In this document: one piece after another, positions 1 to 12,137 of the stretch
Numbering within the stretch: position 1 is the stretch's first letter
How the letters are laid out: every line of letters begins with the position of its first letter
Assembly (NCBI GenBank): GCA_005408345.1
Contig: SEMN01000413.1
Span: 372,001 to 436,000 of the forward strand
Reading direction: 5' to 3'
Length of the DNA: 64,000 bases
DNA from: Macquaria australasica
Taxonomy: Eukaryota > Chordata > Actinopteri > Centrarchiformes > Percichthyidae
Notes under the pieces: model-generated
Databases searched by the model: none
What the model saw: only the letters and a program-made list of their open reading frames with translations
Told to the model about the DNA's origin: nothing
Translations under genes and position numbers: made by a program

Positions 1-430
1 TTTGTAACAACTCACATTCTTCCATGCTCACACTTGCTATTTTAAGTGCATAAGTGCACTATGAGTACCCGGATGATGTACTCACAGTCAAAATGTTCTC
101 ACACACTTCTCACCCTCAACGGTCGCCACCAACATCTGAAAATGGCGGCCGTGGTTGTGATTGTGAACACCACACTAAACAAGCCGGCAGATATTTTGGC
201 AGGCGACAATCGCGATTGATAATACTCCACCCAGCTGCAATTCGCCATGAAGAAGAAGAAGATGAAGATGAAGAAGAAGAAGAAGGTTGCGATCGTCATT
301 TCCGGTAAATGCACAACAGCCGTGTTCGATCTGAGACAACACTACCCTGCAAAAATTCACACACTATGCAAGAAAGTACATAGTGTACACATTGTACTGT
401 GAAGTGCACTAACGGAAGTATCCGAATAGA
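1..430. mobile_element. Possible DNA-transposon fragment
   Basis: The motif AAGTGCACTA occurs at 52-61 and again at 402-411, each followed by a related stretch (AGTACCCGGAT and GAAGTATCCGAAT). The interval also holds a GAA/GAT-rich low-complexity run near 247-285. Sequence of this style (repeated AGTGCACTA words around a few hundred bases) recurs in fish repeats, but the family was not identified. The open frame over the GAA run codes only poly-Glu/Asp and is not a gene. The element may continue left of the window. Confidence 0.3.
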
Positions 431-716
431 GACACAGCATTGACAGATGTCATCTTGGGCTCTGGGAAACTCTGATGGGATCTTACGTTTTGTTTTTGTA
501 AACTGACAGATTTAATGGCAATGAAAATAATTATTAGTTGCTCTTCTGCTGTATTGTGAATGCAATATGTACAGTGCAATTGTGTAATCTTGTGTATTAT
601 TTAAAACTGAAAGAGACTGTCCTCCGAGAAGAAGAACCAGAACCCTCTAGTAGCTGTAATAAATATGACGGGAGCAAAGGAGGAAGTCAGGAGACTTTAT
701 TGTGGGACAGTCCACG

Positions 717-830
717 CTGGGAGGAGGTCGGGGTGGATGGATGGGTCAACAAAACATCAGCCTTTAACACGAGAGAACGCTGTTTGTTTCCCGTTTCCGA
801 CCGACAGGCACCGTTGTTTTTGTTGGTTAT
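717..830 (+). mobile_element. Degraded copy of tRNA-Glu-like dispersed repeat
   Basis: The words GGTCGGGGTGGATGG and TTTGTTTCCCG align by eye with the head of the better copy at 29.8 kb (GGTCGGGGTGGATGG, then TTTGTGTCCTG). The body found in other copies cannot be followed here, so this is a truncated or strongly diverged fragment. Confidence 0.45.
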
Positions 831-2595
831 TTAAAGCATGACCACAATTGTCCCATAACCATGTTTAACCATGCGTATATGATTAATCATCATGTCACAT
901 CACTTGACGCCTGCATCATACATGCTTCTGCATGTGACGATCCTTGGAGTATTGTCATAAAATGTCTGCATTTTTGGAGCAGCAACATGAGGAAAAATGT
1001 CTCAATCCTGATGTCAACAGAGTGCCGGTGAGTGTGGGTGTTTTGATGGATGTGTGTGTTTCCCTTTAATATACAGAATTTATACTTGCACTTCGAATGT
1101 ACAGCACAGTACCGGTACTATCATTATGCAGTGTACTATATTCAGATAGTGAGATGTATTTGTATCATTTTGGGCCTAGTTGCTCTTCAGCTTTTAGAGG
1201 ATTATCTGCAGTTCTTTGGTGTATTTTGCTTCCCACCTACCACCTCGAGTGTCTGTATTGTTTCTGTTGTGTGACTTGGCAGCTGTAACGTTGGAATTAA
1301 TATAGCACAGTATCATAAGTAAATGTTTAATAAGAGCAGCAGTGTGTTTTCACAGGTTTAGCCGTTGCTGTGAATTGTATTTGTGAATAATCACAGCAGG
1401 TTTCCAGAGTCTGTTGGCAGATAAAGCAAAAAGGTTTCATCTCTTTTTTTATTTTCTTCATCAGCGTTCACTTTACCTCTGAATGGCTCTGAGCCAGCTG
1501 CGCCCACGTGTTGGTTGTATTATGACGATACTTGACTTTTCCATGACAGAGCTTACAACCAGCTTTAGTCAAGAAATCCAAAATTATTCCAGCCCTTCAA
1601 TTCAAACTGGGCAGGTGCTTTCAATCCTTATCTCCATCAGTCTTTGCCTGCAGTAATGTGGCCACATGATCATAAACAATGTCAGTCCAACACATTCAGC
1701 ATTTTTGACCTGCTTCAAGTTCAAGACAACATTTATATGCCTCAGATTTGGGACTAAATACTGTCCCTATTTTATCCCACCTGCACTGTAAAAATAACCA
1801 TTAAAACAAGTGATAAAGACTTTATTTTGAAAAGCCTTGCAGTGTCTTGAAATAAATTGTCTTGTTGTACTGAAACTGTGATATTGAGGAAGAAGGTTCA
1901 TATTGTTTATTTGCAGTAAAATGTATTACATCTGGTTAAAACACAGCTAGCTATGTGCTGGCCAAGAGTGTTATTAAGTGGCTCCCCTTGAAGAGTAAAC
2001 ATCATTTCTCAGAGGGAAAATGAGACCGATATCAACCCAGTAATAATAGGACAGTACTGAATAACAGCACACCAGCAGCCGGCAGTACGTAAGTATAATC
2101 TCTTAAAGCATTTTTAAAGAGTTCTGGAGGGGAGAAAATCATCGCCACCTCTGCAGAGAGATTTTCTACACATTCATGCGTCTAAAGAAATAACTTACTT
2201 TGTCAAAACACAAATTGAAATTTCACATTCTAAGCCTCTTCTATACTTGCTTTTGTGCAACACCGTAACATTAGCCCTACATAGTAAATAGCCCCCCTCT
2301 GAATGAGGCCACTACCTTGACGCAGTGGGAGTCAAACAACGCAGGGTGGGCGGCTGAATGAATCCTTACTGGGAGACTGACAAAAAGGAATGAGACAGAG
2401 AGGTCACCCACATACAGACATTACGCAAGCGCACCCTCCCATTAGGAAAGAACACTAGTGGTGCGTGTGAACTCGAGTGCTAATTGAGTTGTTGTAAGTG
2501 ATCGAGCCCCTCTGACTGAGAGGAAGCCAGACTGGAGCAGAAATCCTTCTCGCTTGATGTGTTGCAGGAGCTTCAGTACAAATCTGACCCAGTGC
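831..2595. other. Non-coding stretch
   Basis: Unique-looking AT-rich sequence. No open frame with a recognisable domain, no long repeat and no RNA gene were seen. Confidence 0.6.
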
Positions 2596-2617
2596 ATGCT
2601 AGCTAGCTAGCTAGCAT
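2596..2617. repeat. (AGCT)n perfect palindrome
   Basis: A 22-bp perfect palindrome built from AGCT units and ending ATG...CAT. More AGCT words follow to about 2640. It is a short self-complementary simple repeat with no known function. Confidence 0.85.
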
Positions 2618-5562
2618 CTTCTGGCAGCTAGCTGTCAGCTGGGTCAATGCTTGGCTGTGGTTCTCTGTGTGCAGTCCAGAGGCTGCCTGCTCCCATTACT
2701 GCTATTCAAGGGCTGCAGTCACTCCCTTCTCTTTTTGTAGGCCAAGATACAGTCACGGCTCTGGCACTGTCCTGCCTCCTCGCTGCGTCTCTCCCTTCTC
2801 CTCTCATGTCCGCTGTTTCCTTCCTCCTCCTCCTCCTCCATCTTACAGCAGCCTGTGCCAGATACTTGAAGGAGACTTAAAATCTGCATGTTTATTTTGC
2901 AGCCACAGCAAAACATACATTGGCCTTGTTGAAACAATCAATATTTCTGCTCAGCTTCATTCATCACAGCAGACCAGACGCGACCTCTGAGTGTTTCTTG
3001 TACATTCCCTGTTTCTTCTGCACTTTTTTCACCTTTATGCTAATTTCCAAAAGGATTTGGGATAAAGTTTGATTTGCTGACATTTTCCAAGGACAAGATA
3101 TGATGTGACACGTGTTTTGTAGCTTTGATGTCAATGTCCCATCTCATTTGGAGTGTCATTAAACAAACTGAATTCAAGTCACAACAAATAAAGACACATT
3201 TCCTCCCAAAGATAAGCTCAACAGTAAGAGTGGAAAAATTCAGCAATGTAAGAATTTGGTGGACTTCAGTTCAAATGATGTCCAGGTTTAAACCTAGATC
3301 CAATTTGTCCCTTTGTATTATTATTTGATTCAAGTCACCATTTACAAAATGAGTTTTAGTTAATCATATATGATTAACTATTAATGTTATTTTCATTTTC
3401 ATACTTTTTGAGGGTCGTATAAAAAGGAGCAAAAATGGATTTTACGCTAAAATACTTTTAGGAAATACAGTCATGACTAGCAAAAGGTTAAAAGTCTTCA
3501 TGATTGTGCAGCAGATTGAATATATTTTAAAGATCACTTCAGATTTATTCTTCAAAGAAATTAGATGCTGGACTCGAATATGATGATGAGACATGAGAGG
3601 CTCAAACTAGTCAGACTACATTGGTTCAAAAGATTTTAGACGTCTAAGTTACACATAACTGTTTTCTCAACAGCATTTTAATGAGCATTTAAACATGAAT
3701 TTAGAACCTGTTTCACACTGGAATCAATTCATTTAAATGTTGTTAAAACAATCATTCACGGTGAGTGGCCAACTCAGGTTTCAGAGTCCCACATATTTAG
3801 GTACACAGAATTCAAATTTGGGGAAAAAAATAGCATTGCTATGCTGTCGGCAGATACCCTGAGGTGAGGAATCAGAATCACTGCAAGGAGAGAAAAAGCT
3901 GTATGACCCTTCTCAGTTTTAACATAGACGTCTTCATGTCTTTTCACCTGCAACTTACCAACTTATCCTCTGGGCCGCTGGACAGCAGTTTCTATCTGTG
4001 CACGTTTGAATGCTGGAATCACTTTTGGTTCCACTGTTCCACCTTCAGTGTTTCTCTTGCCATGAGCCCAAGTCTGAGCAAACACAAAGTGTCCACAGAA
4101 ATTAATTTGTGCTCAGGCTCACTGCAGAGGAAACCCTGGCACAGTACAGCCCAGATCTACATGAGTCTCCTCCTGCTCTCCCTCCTCCTCCTCGTCCTAA
4201 TGACAACAATTTGCTGCTCCTCTGCTCTGATGCACCGCACCTTTTAATCCCTGAACATCTGAGTCTCTGCTTAATGATTGCTAATTCCTTCCCACTGTAA
4301 CATACAGAGAGAGAGATGATGATGTGTGCCAGCTGCTGATTTGTTACAGGGAGGGAAAAAGAGTTAAGTGAGAGGGACTGTATATGGGCTGTGTGTGTGT
4401 GTGTGTCACCAGACTCAATTAACATCCTCATCCCACCTCTGGGTACCCGCAGACCCCACAGGTATACTTTGTCATATCTCACAGGTGCATATCATTGTTT
4501 TCTGTTTCTGTTCTAATTTGTGCTTTTTAAAAATACCAGTGCATTGGGGTCCTGGGGGGCCCAGGCAAAAATTTCACCTATAAATGCAGTTTTAGTATTT
4601 GGAACTATTTATTGAGTTCATGTTTGCCATGGGACGGTGAAGGGCCAGTCATTTTGAAGGAGAGAGACACAGATTTCGAAGACCCTAAATACTGCTCTTC
4701 CTGAGATATGATGTTCAAATTCAGAAATACAACACATCATTTCAGAATAAAATGTTTTATGACTATCAAAATTAATTACATAACTAATACTGTTTTGAGA
4801 AAACTATTTGCCCAGGGACTCCATCCGACAGCATGTTGATGTCATGACAACAAAAGCAGGAGCAGTCAAATCACTTTTTACAAATAATTATCAATATTTA
4901 AACCATATTATTTAAACCACTTACCATATATGGAAGTGAAACCAGAAGTTTGGCTGTCTGACTGATCATGTGCCAAAACTGATTTTGATCCAGCCATGCT
5001 GCTTCTGCCTCTCTCTCGCTGCTGGTGTGTAATACGTGTAGGTCTGCAACTTTTGTATAAATCTGTTGACTATTATTTTCAATCGTCTACGAAAAGTCAA
5101 AAGGAAAAACAAGTGAAAGATGCCCATCAAGAGATCTGAGAGCCAAAAGTGACAACTTAAAATGTTTAAAGCGCCAAACCTGGAACCACAACATCCTTGG
5201 TTCGAGTTTGGTCAGAATGCAACAAATGTGATTTCTCTACTGTCAAATCTCCGATAAAGGCATTATAATGCCCAAAAAATATTTGAACAACAATACTAAA
5301 AAATGTTTGTCTGACCGACTGTCCAAACACCAAATATATTCAAATTACAATGATATGAAACACAAAAAGGCAGAACATATTCACATTTTCAACCCATTTT
5401 TGCCTGATTAAACGCCTTTTAAATTGTTGCAGATTAATTTTCTGTCGACTGACTGAAAATTTATGTGAGTGAATAGAAATGAGAGAGATTGTTCCAGAGG
5501 AGATCACTGCCTTGATTGTGTATGTAGCTGTATGTGTGTAACAACAGAAAGAGTGAGAGAGA
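2618..5562. other. Non-coding stretch
   Basis: No supportable gene. It includes a short (TG)n run near 4390-4406 and pyrimidine-rich stretches near 2780-2845 and 4165-4200. The open frames here are short, overlapping and without domains. Confidence 0.6.
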
Positions 5563-5729
5563 AGTGTGTGTGTGTGTGTGAGTGTGAGAGAGAGTGTGTG
5601 TGTGAAATAAAATTTAAAGTAAAGTGTATGCTGTTGTCTCTCTCTCAGCAGACTGTTCTCAGCTTGTTTCACTCAATGCATGCTTGTGTGTGCGCGCGTG
5701 TGCGTGTGCGTGTGTGTGTGTGTGTGTGT
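5563..5729. repeat. (TG)n microsatellite pair
   Basis: Two TG-rich arrays separated by about 70 bases. The second includes a TGCGCGCG variant, so alternating purine-pyrimidine sequence runs for about 40 bases. The Cys/Val-rich frames across it are translation of the repeat. Confidence 0.85.
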
Positions 5730-8180
5730 CAGAGTGGTGTCACAGACTATTACAGCCTATCAGAGCTAAATGTGAAACACGGCTGTATAAATGGGCTGAG
5801 AGATAGAAATGATGAGAGCAGCTATCAGCAGGCAGAGAGACCACAATTACCTCCCAGCTCCAATCTCAACCTGCGCTGAATGTCTGCTTCACTGAAGGAC
5901 GGCCTGTTTCACCGGCTGACTAAATGACTGGCTGAATGTGCATTATAGATCTCCCCTCAGTCGCTACACAGCAGGTACAACACACCTCTTGTCCGTACAT
6001 CTGAATGCAGATCTCTAAATCTAAGTAAAAACTCCACTGCATATTACTCACCATGCTATGCCAGAGTTCATCTGACATTATCAGTCCTGAGAATATATGT
6101 ATTTATATCTTTGTCTCCATTTTCCTTCCCCCTATACATATCTCCCTATAAAAAATAAATATTTGTTCTTTGGTTTATCCACACAGTTTTCCTCCCGCCC
6201 CTAGTATTATAGAGGCTGTGGAGAAAAAGCTTTACTTTAAAAGTGTTTTTTGAAGCCGATTTAGGAGGCTCACTGGTTGTTTAGCATGGAAACTATTTCA
6301 GAGGAGGAGCAAACTCAAATCAGTCAGTCGGTAAGTTTTGAGTAAAAACGCAGTCGGTTTATTCAGTATGAATCTGCTGCATAAAATACAGATGTTGTGC
6401 ATGATTTCATAAATCACATGAGGTCCCCAGGTGATTCCAGACCAATGAGAATAAGACTACAAACATAAAAAACGATGTGACTTTAATTCTTATTTTTGGC
6501 TTTTGTAACCATAATTAATAGACGATATAATACAGAATATCATGAACATCAGGGGAGTGTATAACAAGACAGACATCAGGCAATCTGGATTTCAGCAGAT
6601 CTAACCACTGTCACAAAGACAAAGATGAAATAAATCCTAAGGTGCAAATGAGTTAATTGCAGTAAAATGTAACACGACAGTTATAGAACAGAAGCAGGAA
6701 AGTATACAAAGAGTCAGCAGTCAAAGTTCAAAACACAATAAAATATCAAACAATAAAATCAACGGACTTAATCATGCAATTAAATATGACGTTTATATGG
6801 ATATATGGAAGAAATGGATTACTGACATTTCTGCTTTTATGTCTGAAGATGAACAAACTATTATGATGAATAAATAAAAGCAGATACTGCATAAATAAGA
6901 AGCATTGACTCAAACATCAATGCTTCATAAGGTCAATGTGACTCGACATGTAAAATGTATGAAGAGCTGATGTTTACTGTGCAGATGTGTTTTTAAAAAG
7001 GCTCCGCTCTGCCACTCATCAGGGCGCAGTGGCACATTAGTGGCCCGGTTCCTGTTTTACAGTCGCCTCATGTTCCCCCGAGCTGCAGTGAGGGGAGACG
7101 AGACCCTAATAGACTGTCAGGAATTCTGTCAGGAATCCCATCAAAGAATTCCAACGCAATTAATATGCCGCTGCAAATTTAATTCATTATTAATAACAAT
7201 GTGCAGCTTCCTGCTCTACCAGAGTACATGTTAGAAAGCTAGTGGACAACCTGTATATTTGATATTAGACATGATTCTACTGATCTGGAAGCAGCTGTAA
7301 GCATGAAGGACTTTTGTATCGTCTCCTCATAAAGATTATTATCCATTCATCTGACAAATACTTTCTTGATTAATCATTTGGTCTATAGAAGGTTATACAA
7401 TTCAGAAAAAATGCCAATCAAAGGTTTTCAGAGCTCAAGGTGACTTCTTCAAATGTCTTGTTTTGTCCAACCAGCAGTCCGAACCCCAAAGATATCTGCA
7501 TAGCAACGTTAGAAAGCAGAGAAAAGCAGAGAAGTTTTGACATTTTGGTTTGATTAAACATTTGTAAACAGAAAATAGTTGAGTTTTTGCTTAAATAAAT
7601 GACTTATTTTCATTGATTCAGAGGTGTAGAGCCTACAGGAATGATGAATCCATGTTTGAGCCGCAACTAACCACTATTTTTTCAATTATTTAGTCTGTAA
7701 AATAACGGAGGAGTCTGAGCTGGTGTCTTTTTGACCAACACTCAAAAATATCCAAAGATATTTAATTTAAAATGACAAGCTGCAATCAGTATGTCATTTA
7801 TCATCATTTTTTTCCACTCATTTTCTGTTGATCTGTTGAATTAGTCGATTTGTCAGTTTGCTGACAGCCGGACGTGAAGGCCTGGATTAAGCTGAAAGTT
7901 AACTGGATAACCTACCTCATCAACCCAATACAACACATTGACCTGGAGCACAGCACGGCACAGCTGGATCAATACCTCTGACACTACAGGGTTGTTAATT
8001 CAATTCAAAGATTATTACATGCCTCGCAAAGGACAGATTTTTATTAGGGCTTTTGTATTTGATTGTATTCTGCATGTTAAATCTAATGCTGACGACTGGA
8101 CTACGGATCACAGCATCTCTAGTTATGGACAACTTTTAAACCCATTCAACACCATGACTCAATAAACATTTATTCACTTT
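5730..8180. other. Non-coding stretch with a TAAT-rich core
   Basis: No gene seen. At 7100-7220 the sequence is free of simple repeats and has dense TAAT/ATTA cores (around 7160-7195), a pattern often found in homeodomain-bound conserved enhancers. Conservation cannot be tested from one sequence. Confidence 0.4.
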
Positions 8181-8480
8181 CAATAAGCTGCTGCCAGAAT
8201 CATTACCGCCCAGCTAAAATCATTGTTTTTGCAGGGAAAAAAACGAGCGGACTCATTACAATTAGCTGCGAGATAATATTTTGAAACAGCACGGCACCCA
8301 TTGTGATTCACAATCCCTCCTAATCCGAAACCTCCCTACAGCAGTGGTACGTGCCAGGCCGGCCCCTTTATTTCTGTCCAATAATGAACGGCCCAACAGC
8401 ACTGCCATCCCAGAAGCCCCTGCGGTTGCCATGGTAGTTAACAAGGCTCGTTAAGATCAAAGGCACAAAGATCGTTGGCT
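8181..8480. promoter_or_regulatory. Candidate conserved non-coding element
   Basis: A 300-bp stretch of balanced composition between repeat-rich flanks. It holds several ATTA/TAAT cores, one TAATCC (OTX/PITX-type) site, one CCAAT and one ATCAAAG (TCF/LEF-type) site near 8455. There is no coding frame. The call rests on appearance only. Confidence 0.25.
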
Positions 8481-8602
8481 CTCCAGGGGAGGCGAGTCGA
8501 GCCCAGAGGAACGCAGGATCCTCCACCTGATGCTACGCTAACTAGTGCAGCTACAGGACGCACGGCAGCTTCGGGAGGCACGATCGCCATCTGTGTGCAG
8601 GA

Positions 8603-8603
<1 letters not shown>

Positions 8604-8636
<33 letters not shown>

Positions 8637-8773
8637 CAAAGAGAAAAAGAGGGAGAGCTACACAGGCTGTATCTGAATGCAGAAGAGCAGGTTGTGTGTG
8701 TGTGTGTGTGTCTACAAAGCATGCTCCAACATGTGCACACGAGCAAATCTGTGTGTGTGTGTGTGTGTGTGTA
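8604..8773. repeat. Three (TG)n arrays
   Basis: TG arrays at 8604-8635, about 8694-8712 and 8750-8773, separated by unique sequence. All open frames on either strand here are poly-Cys/Val or poly-Thr/His translations of the repeat. Confidence 0.9.
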
Positions 8774-9109
8774 TCGAGAGCAATGGGTGGGCACAGAGGG
8801 AGATGAAATGGATAATGGGTGCTCACTGAAGGCAAAAAGCTCACCTCTAATAACACAGACTCATGGTTACGATTACTATAATCACTAATAGATTTAGTGT
8901 AACTGCCATGTTTATGTGATTTTTTTTATAAATTAAAGAAATAACTTTGAACCAGACTGAGCACATTTGATCTAATTACATACAGAGTTACTGGTTTTGT
9001 GTGCAGTTTCTCTGAGGCAGCAGGGACGTCCATGAGAGGACATGTTTGCTAAACTGTCTTTCTGTTGCTCTGAATTCTTTGTCCTGTGACTCCTGCTGTT
9101 GGTAATAGT

Positions 9110-9312
9110 AAAGGTAAACTGGTCCTGGCTCCCCACTGACAGCAGAAACTCTACACTTCTCCTGTCGCAGACTGAAAACTCACCTCGGCCCAACTCTTTC
9201 TCCATCTCTCATTGTTTCTAAATGCAGCAGTTGAAGAAGGTGACGCATGATTCTTGCAATTTTGGATGCACTTATTGTAAGTTGCTTTGGATAATAGTGC
9301 CAACTAAATCAG
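9110..9312 (+). mobile_element. L2-like LINE 3' end fragment
   Basis: The plus-strand translation near 9166-9186 reads RRLKTHL, a signature of the C-terminal end of fish L2-type reverse transcriptase ORFs. It is followed by the tail TAAGTTGCTTTGGATAATAG at about 9280-9300, resembling the common LINE/SINE tail of fish. Only the last part of the element remains; the rest is lost or too diverged. Confidence 0.5.
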
Positions 9313-10202
9313 GCTAGGAAAAAGGCCTGAAATGATTAGCCGATTAAACAATCAGCAACAATTTTGATGATGTTTAAGTCATTTTTTTAAGCAAAAACTC
9401 AACTATTTTCTGTTTACAGCTTATAGATGTGTAATCAAACCAAACACTTACTGTTTGACACTTGTTCCAAACTTTATAGGGACCACAACCTTCAATCCTT
9501 GACTTAAATTTATATAAAATTTGCATCAGTCAAGAGTTTTCTGACTGTTTAACAGCAGGCCTTTACAATCAAAGAGGTTCTTTATGTCATGAGATAAACC
9601 TTTGTGAGAAACCTTAATGGACAGATGCTTAAGATGACCAACTAATTAATTCACTAATCATGTTCAATCCACACAGTGAGGCGGTCTTTGTAATCTGAGG
9701 CGCTCTCCCTGTCAGGCCACTGATTATCACACACTGTCTGATCTGCCCTCCTGTAAACAGCTGCTACTGCTTGTGTTGCATCACTCCGGCCTCCTCCTGT
9801 TTTACTTTCTTACCATACTTTGCGATGGCATCTCTCATCTACCATATCTCATTTACAAGCTTCCATTGAGCTATGTTATGTAAATCTCTTAAATGTTACA
9901 GCAATACCTGAGCAACAAAACAGGGCCTTCTGAAACAACCCCCAAGAAGCGAGTCTACAAACTTCTGTGTCAAATGGACAGTTTAAACAATCGCCTCACT
10001 CATGAAATACCTGGTCTTTGCTGTGTGATGTAGTACCATTGTTTGATTCTCTACCACCAATTTCCTCCAACATTAGAATATGCAGTCTTTATTTCAGGTA
10101 AGGCACGGTTCCTCAACTGTAAAACACTGCGGGGAACCCTGGACCATTAAAAAAAACCCTTCAAGCATTTTCTGCTCTGCCATCTCTACGCTCCAGGTCT
10201 TA
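9313..10202. other. Non-coding stretch
   Basis: AT-rich sequence with no recognisable gene or repeat. Confidence 0.6.
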
Positions 10203-10228
10203 TGTTTAGGCAACTAAAACTTGGTTAA
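10203..10228 (-). mobile_element. Dispersed-repeat fragment, left of piggyBac insertion
   Basis: GTTTAGGCAACTAAAACTTGG is the reverse complement of a segment found in family copies near 25.2 kb and 29.95 kb (ACCAAGTAGTTTTGTTGCCT). The matching right half lies just beyond the transposon, from 12134 on (GGTTAG...). The piggyBac element thus interrupts an older repeat. Confidence 0.5.
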
Positions 10229-10244
10229 CCTTCCTCTTGTGTTA

Positions 10245-10432
10245 GGGTCGGCACCGACCCGTTTTTAGGTTTTAAATGCATAAAAGAACCACATAAATTT
10301 GTTTATTGCATCAAGGCTTTTTGACTTTGTCAGGCACCTCTTTTTCAACAAAATAAAAAAATGTTTTCACTAAATTATAAAATGCTCTGGTTGAAATTAT
10401 GACCTTTGTGTTGTTAGGGTCGGTTTCGACCC
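10245..10432. repeat. Left subterminal palindromes of piggyBac
   Basis: Two 16-base interrupted palindromes with arms GGGTC and GACCC lie at 10245-10260 (core GGCACC) and 10417-10432 (core GGTTTC), each preceded by GTTA. They mirror two copies near the right end. In the well-studied moth piggyBac, internal palindromic repeats bind the C-terminal zinc-binding domain. The same role here is an inference. Confidence 0.8.
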
Positions 10433-10561
10433 AGTTATAAAAATAAGATTATAAAGCAATAATTAGAGCCAAAACTGAAATCATAAGTGCACTGTCAGCC
10501 AACACACCGACAGCCAGCTCCTCTCCCAATCATGTGAGCTTTAGGGGATTCTCATTTTGCG

Positions 10562-11551
10562 TTGTTTTCCAGTATACCTGCACAAAAACAAAACAAACAA
10601 AGAAAACCAAACCAAGGAAAACGTGTAGTCCTCGATATGACTACTGGACTGCAGGGTCACAATATCACTTGTGACAATTTTTTCACCAGCTATGACCTTG
10701 GACAAGAACTTCTCAGGAGGAAACTTACCATGGTGGGCACAGTGAAGAAAAATAAACCTGAGCTGCCTGCTGAAATCTTGCAGGTGAAGGACAGGGCTCC
10801 ACTTTCCTCAAAGTTTGCTTTTACAGACACCACCACTGTTGTCATATATTGTCCAAAAAGAAAACGGAATGTGATACTTATGTCTACTCTTCACAAAGAT
10901 GCAGCTGTGTCATCAGGAAGTGACAAAAAGCCCACAATTATCCTCGACTATAACAAAAACAAAGGAGGAGTGGACAACCTGGACAAGCTGACTGCCACCT
11001 ACACTTGCCAGCGAATGACCAGAAGATGGCCAATGGTTGTGTTTTACAACATCCTTGATGTGTCTGCATGTGATGCATTTGTGTTGTGGACCCACATCCA
11101 CCAAGGGTGGAACTCAACCAAAAAAAACAAGCAGAGAATGTTTCTTGAGGAGCTGGGAAATTCCCTTGTCAAGCCACACATTGAGCGAAGGGAACGGGTG
11201 CCCCGAGACCCAGACGCTGCAGCCTTTGTCAGACAGCTGCAGAGCTCACCCAGCACTCCGTCCACGCCATCAGCAACACAGAGAGCATCTGCACCAGCAT
11301 CCTCCTCAGCCAGCCCTGCCTCAACACCAACCAGAACAGCCACAACCCCAGTCAGGCCACCTGATTCTAAAAGAAAGAGGTGTCAGGTCTGCCCAAGCAG
11401 TAAGGACAGAAAGACAAACGTATTGTGCTTCAACTGCAAGAAATATCTCTGCAAAGAACACACTAAAAGTGTCACATTTTGCCACACATGCATCAAAAAC
11501 ACACACACACATACACAAGCATGTTCTTGCACACAGAGACTTTTACTCTGA
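10562..11551 (+). pseudogene. piggyBac (PGBD-like) transposase, C-terminal half
   Basis: A 329-codon frame encodes the C-terminal part of a DDD transposase of the piggyBac/PGBD4-like family (DDE_Tnp_1_7 type), the nuclear enzyme that cuts and pastes at TTAA. Clear homology begins near residue 18 (NQGKRVVLDM). The motif ITCDNFFTS supplies the second catalytic Asp (D38) and NKGGVDNLD the third (D138), about 100 residues apart as in active enzymes. A Ser/Thr/Pro linker spans about 228-265. A cross-brace zinc-binding domain follows: C274, C277, C289, C292, C297, H300, C307, C310. Family members usually have 550-600 residues, so the N-terminal DNA-binding region and first catalytic Asp are missing. 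The first 17 residues look like translated non-coding DNA, placing a deletion junction near 10610. The C-terminal Thr/His run is translation of a short CA repeat. Catalytically dead as it stands; a DNA-binding-only product is conceivable but unproven. Confidence 0.92.
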
Positions 11552-11720
11552 TTTTGTTTTTTATTAGTTTTGGAACTAGTAATTGATTTCTATTGGTTTG
11601 ATTTGCTTGATTGGTTGTTGTTTGTTTGACCTTGCAAATCTATATTTTGTGTTATGACCTGTTCTGCTTTTCATTTTGTTTTGAAAAAAATACTTTTTTG
11701 CCTTTTTCTTGAATATATAT

Positions 11721-12089
11721 GGGTCGAAATTGACCCGTAACACCATAGATGTTATTATAGTTAAATATATTAAAATGAAAAAATAAATAAAACAAATTTG
11801 TTTAAGAGATGTGTTCTAATACCCCTCTGTAATAGTCAGGTAACACAACAACCTTTCATTTATTTATATGATTCTCTTGAGGTTAATTTTACAGTTTTTT
11901 AAAATTGAAATCGAGAGGTATACTGACAAAAAAAAGGCCCAGAGGCCCACACCAAAAATATTAAAACCAATATTTTCATGGTTAAGGAAGCCTAACAAGG
12001 TAACCAAGAGATGAGAAACAAATTGGATGATAGCTAGTTGTTTTTAGTGTATTTTACAGCTGATTTAAGACACAGGTCAAAACCGACCC
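11721..12089. repeat. Right subterminal palindromes of piggyBac
   Basis: The two right-hand copies of the 16-base interrupted palindrome: 11721-11736 (GGGTC-GAAATT-GACCC) and 12074-12089 (AGGTC-AAAACC-GACCC). Each is followed by G(T)TAAC, mirroring the left pair. The outermost copy has one arm mismatch. Confidence 0.8.
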
Positions 12090-12137
12090 GTTAACATAAG
12101 AGATGGTAACAGAAAGCTAACACAAGAGGAAGGTTAA

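Larger units (their letters stand above)
10225..12137 (+). mobile_element. piggyBac DNA transposon, internally deleted
   Basis: The element is bounded by TTAA at 10225-10228 and 12134-12137, the target duplicated by piggyBac transposases. Inside these, the 17-base terminal sequence CCTTCCTCTTGTGTTAG at the left is matched perfectly, in reverse complement, at the right (12117-12133). Total length is about 1.9 kb. Four 16-base interrupted palindromes of form GGGTC-N6-GACCC lie two near each end. The single long frame is the C-terminal part of a transposase. The intact ends suggest recent mobility, possibly driven in trans, because the element's own enzyme has lost its N-terminal half. The target was a copy of a dispersed repeat. 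Confidence 0.95.

Noticed and set aside
11037..11567. 176-codon plus-strand frame
   Set aside because: It is an alternative frame of the piggyBac transposase region; the conserved motifs lie in the other frame.
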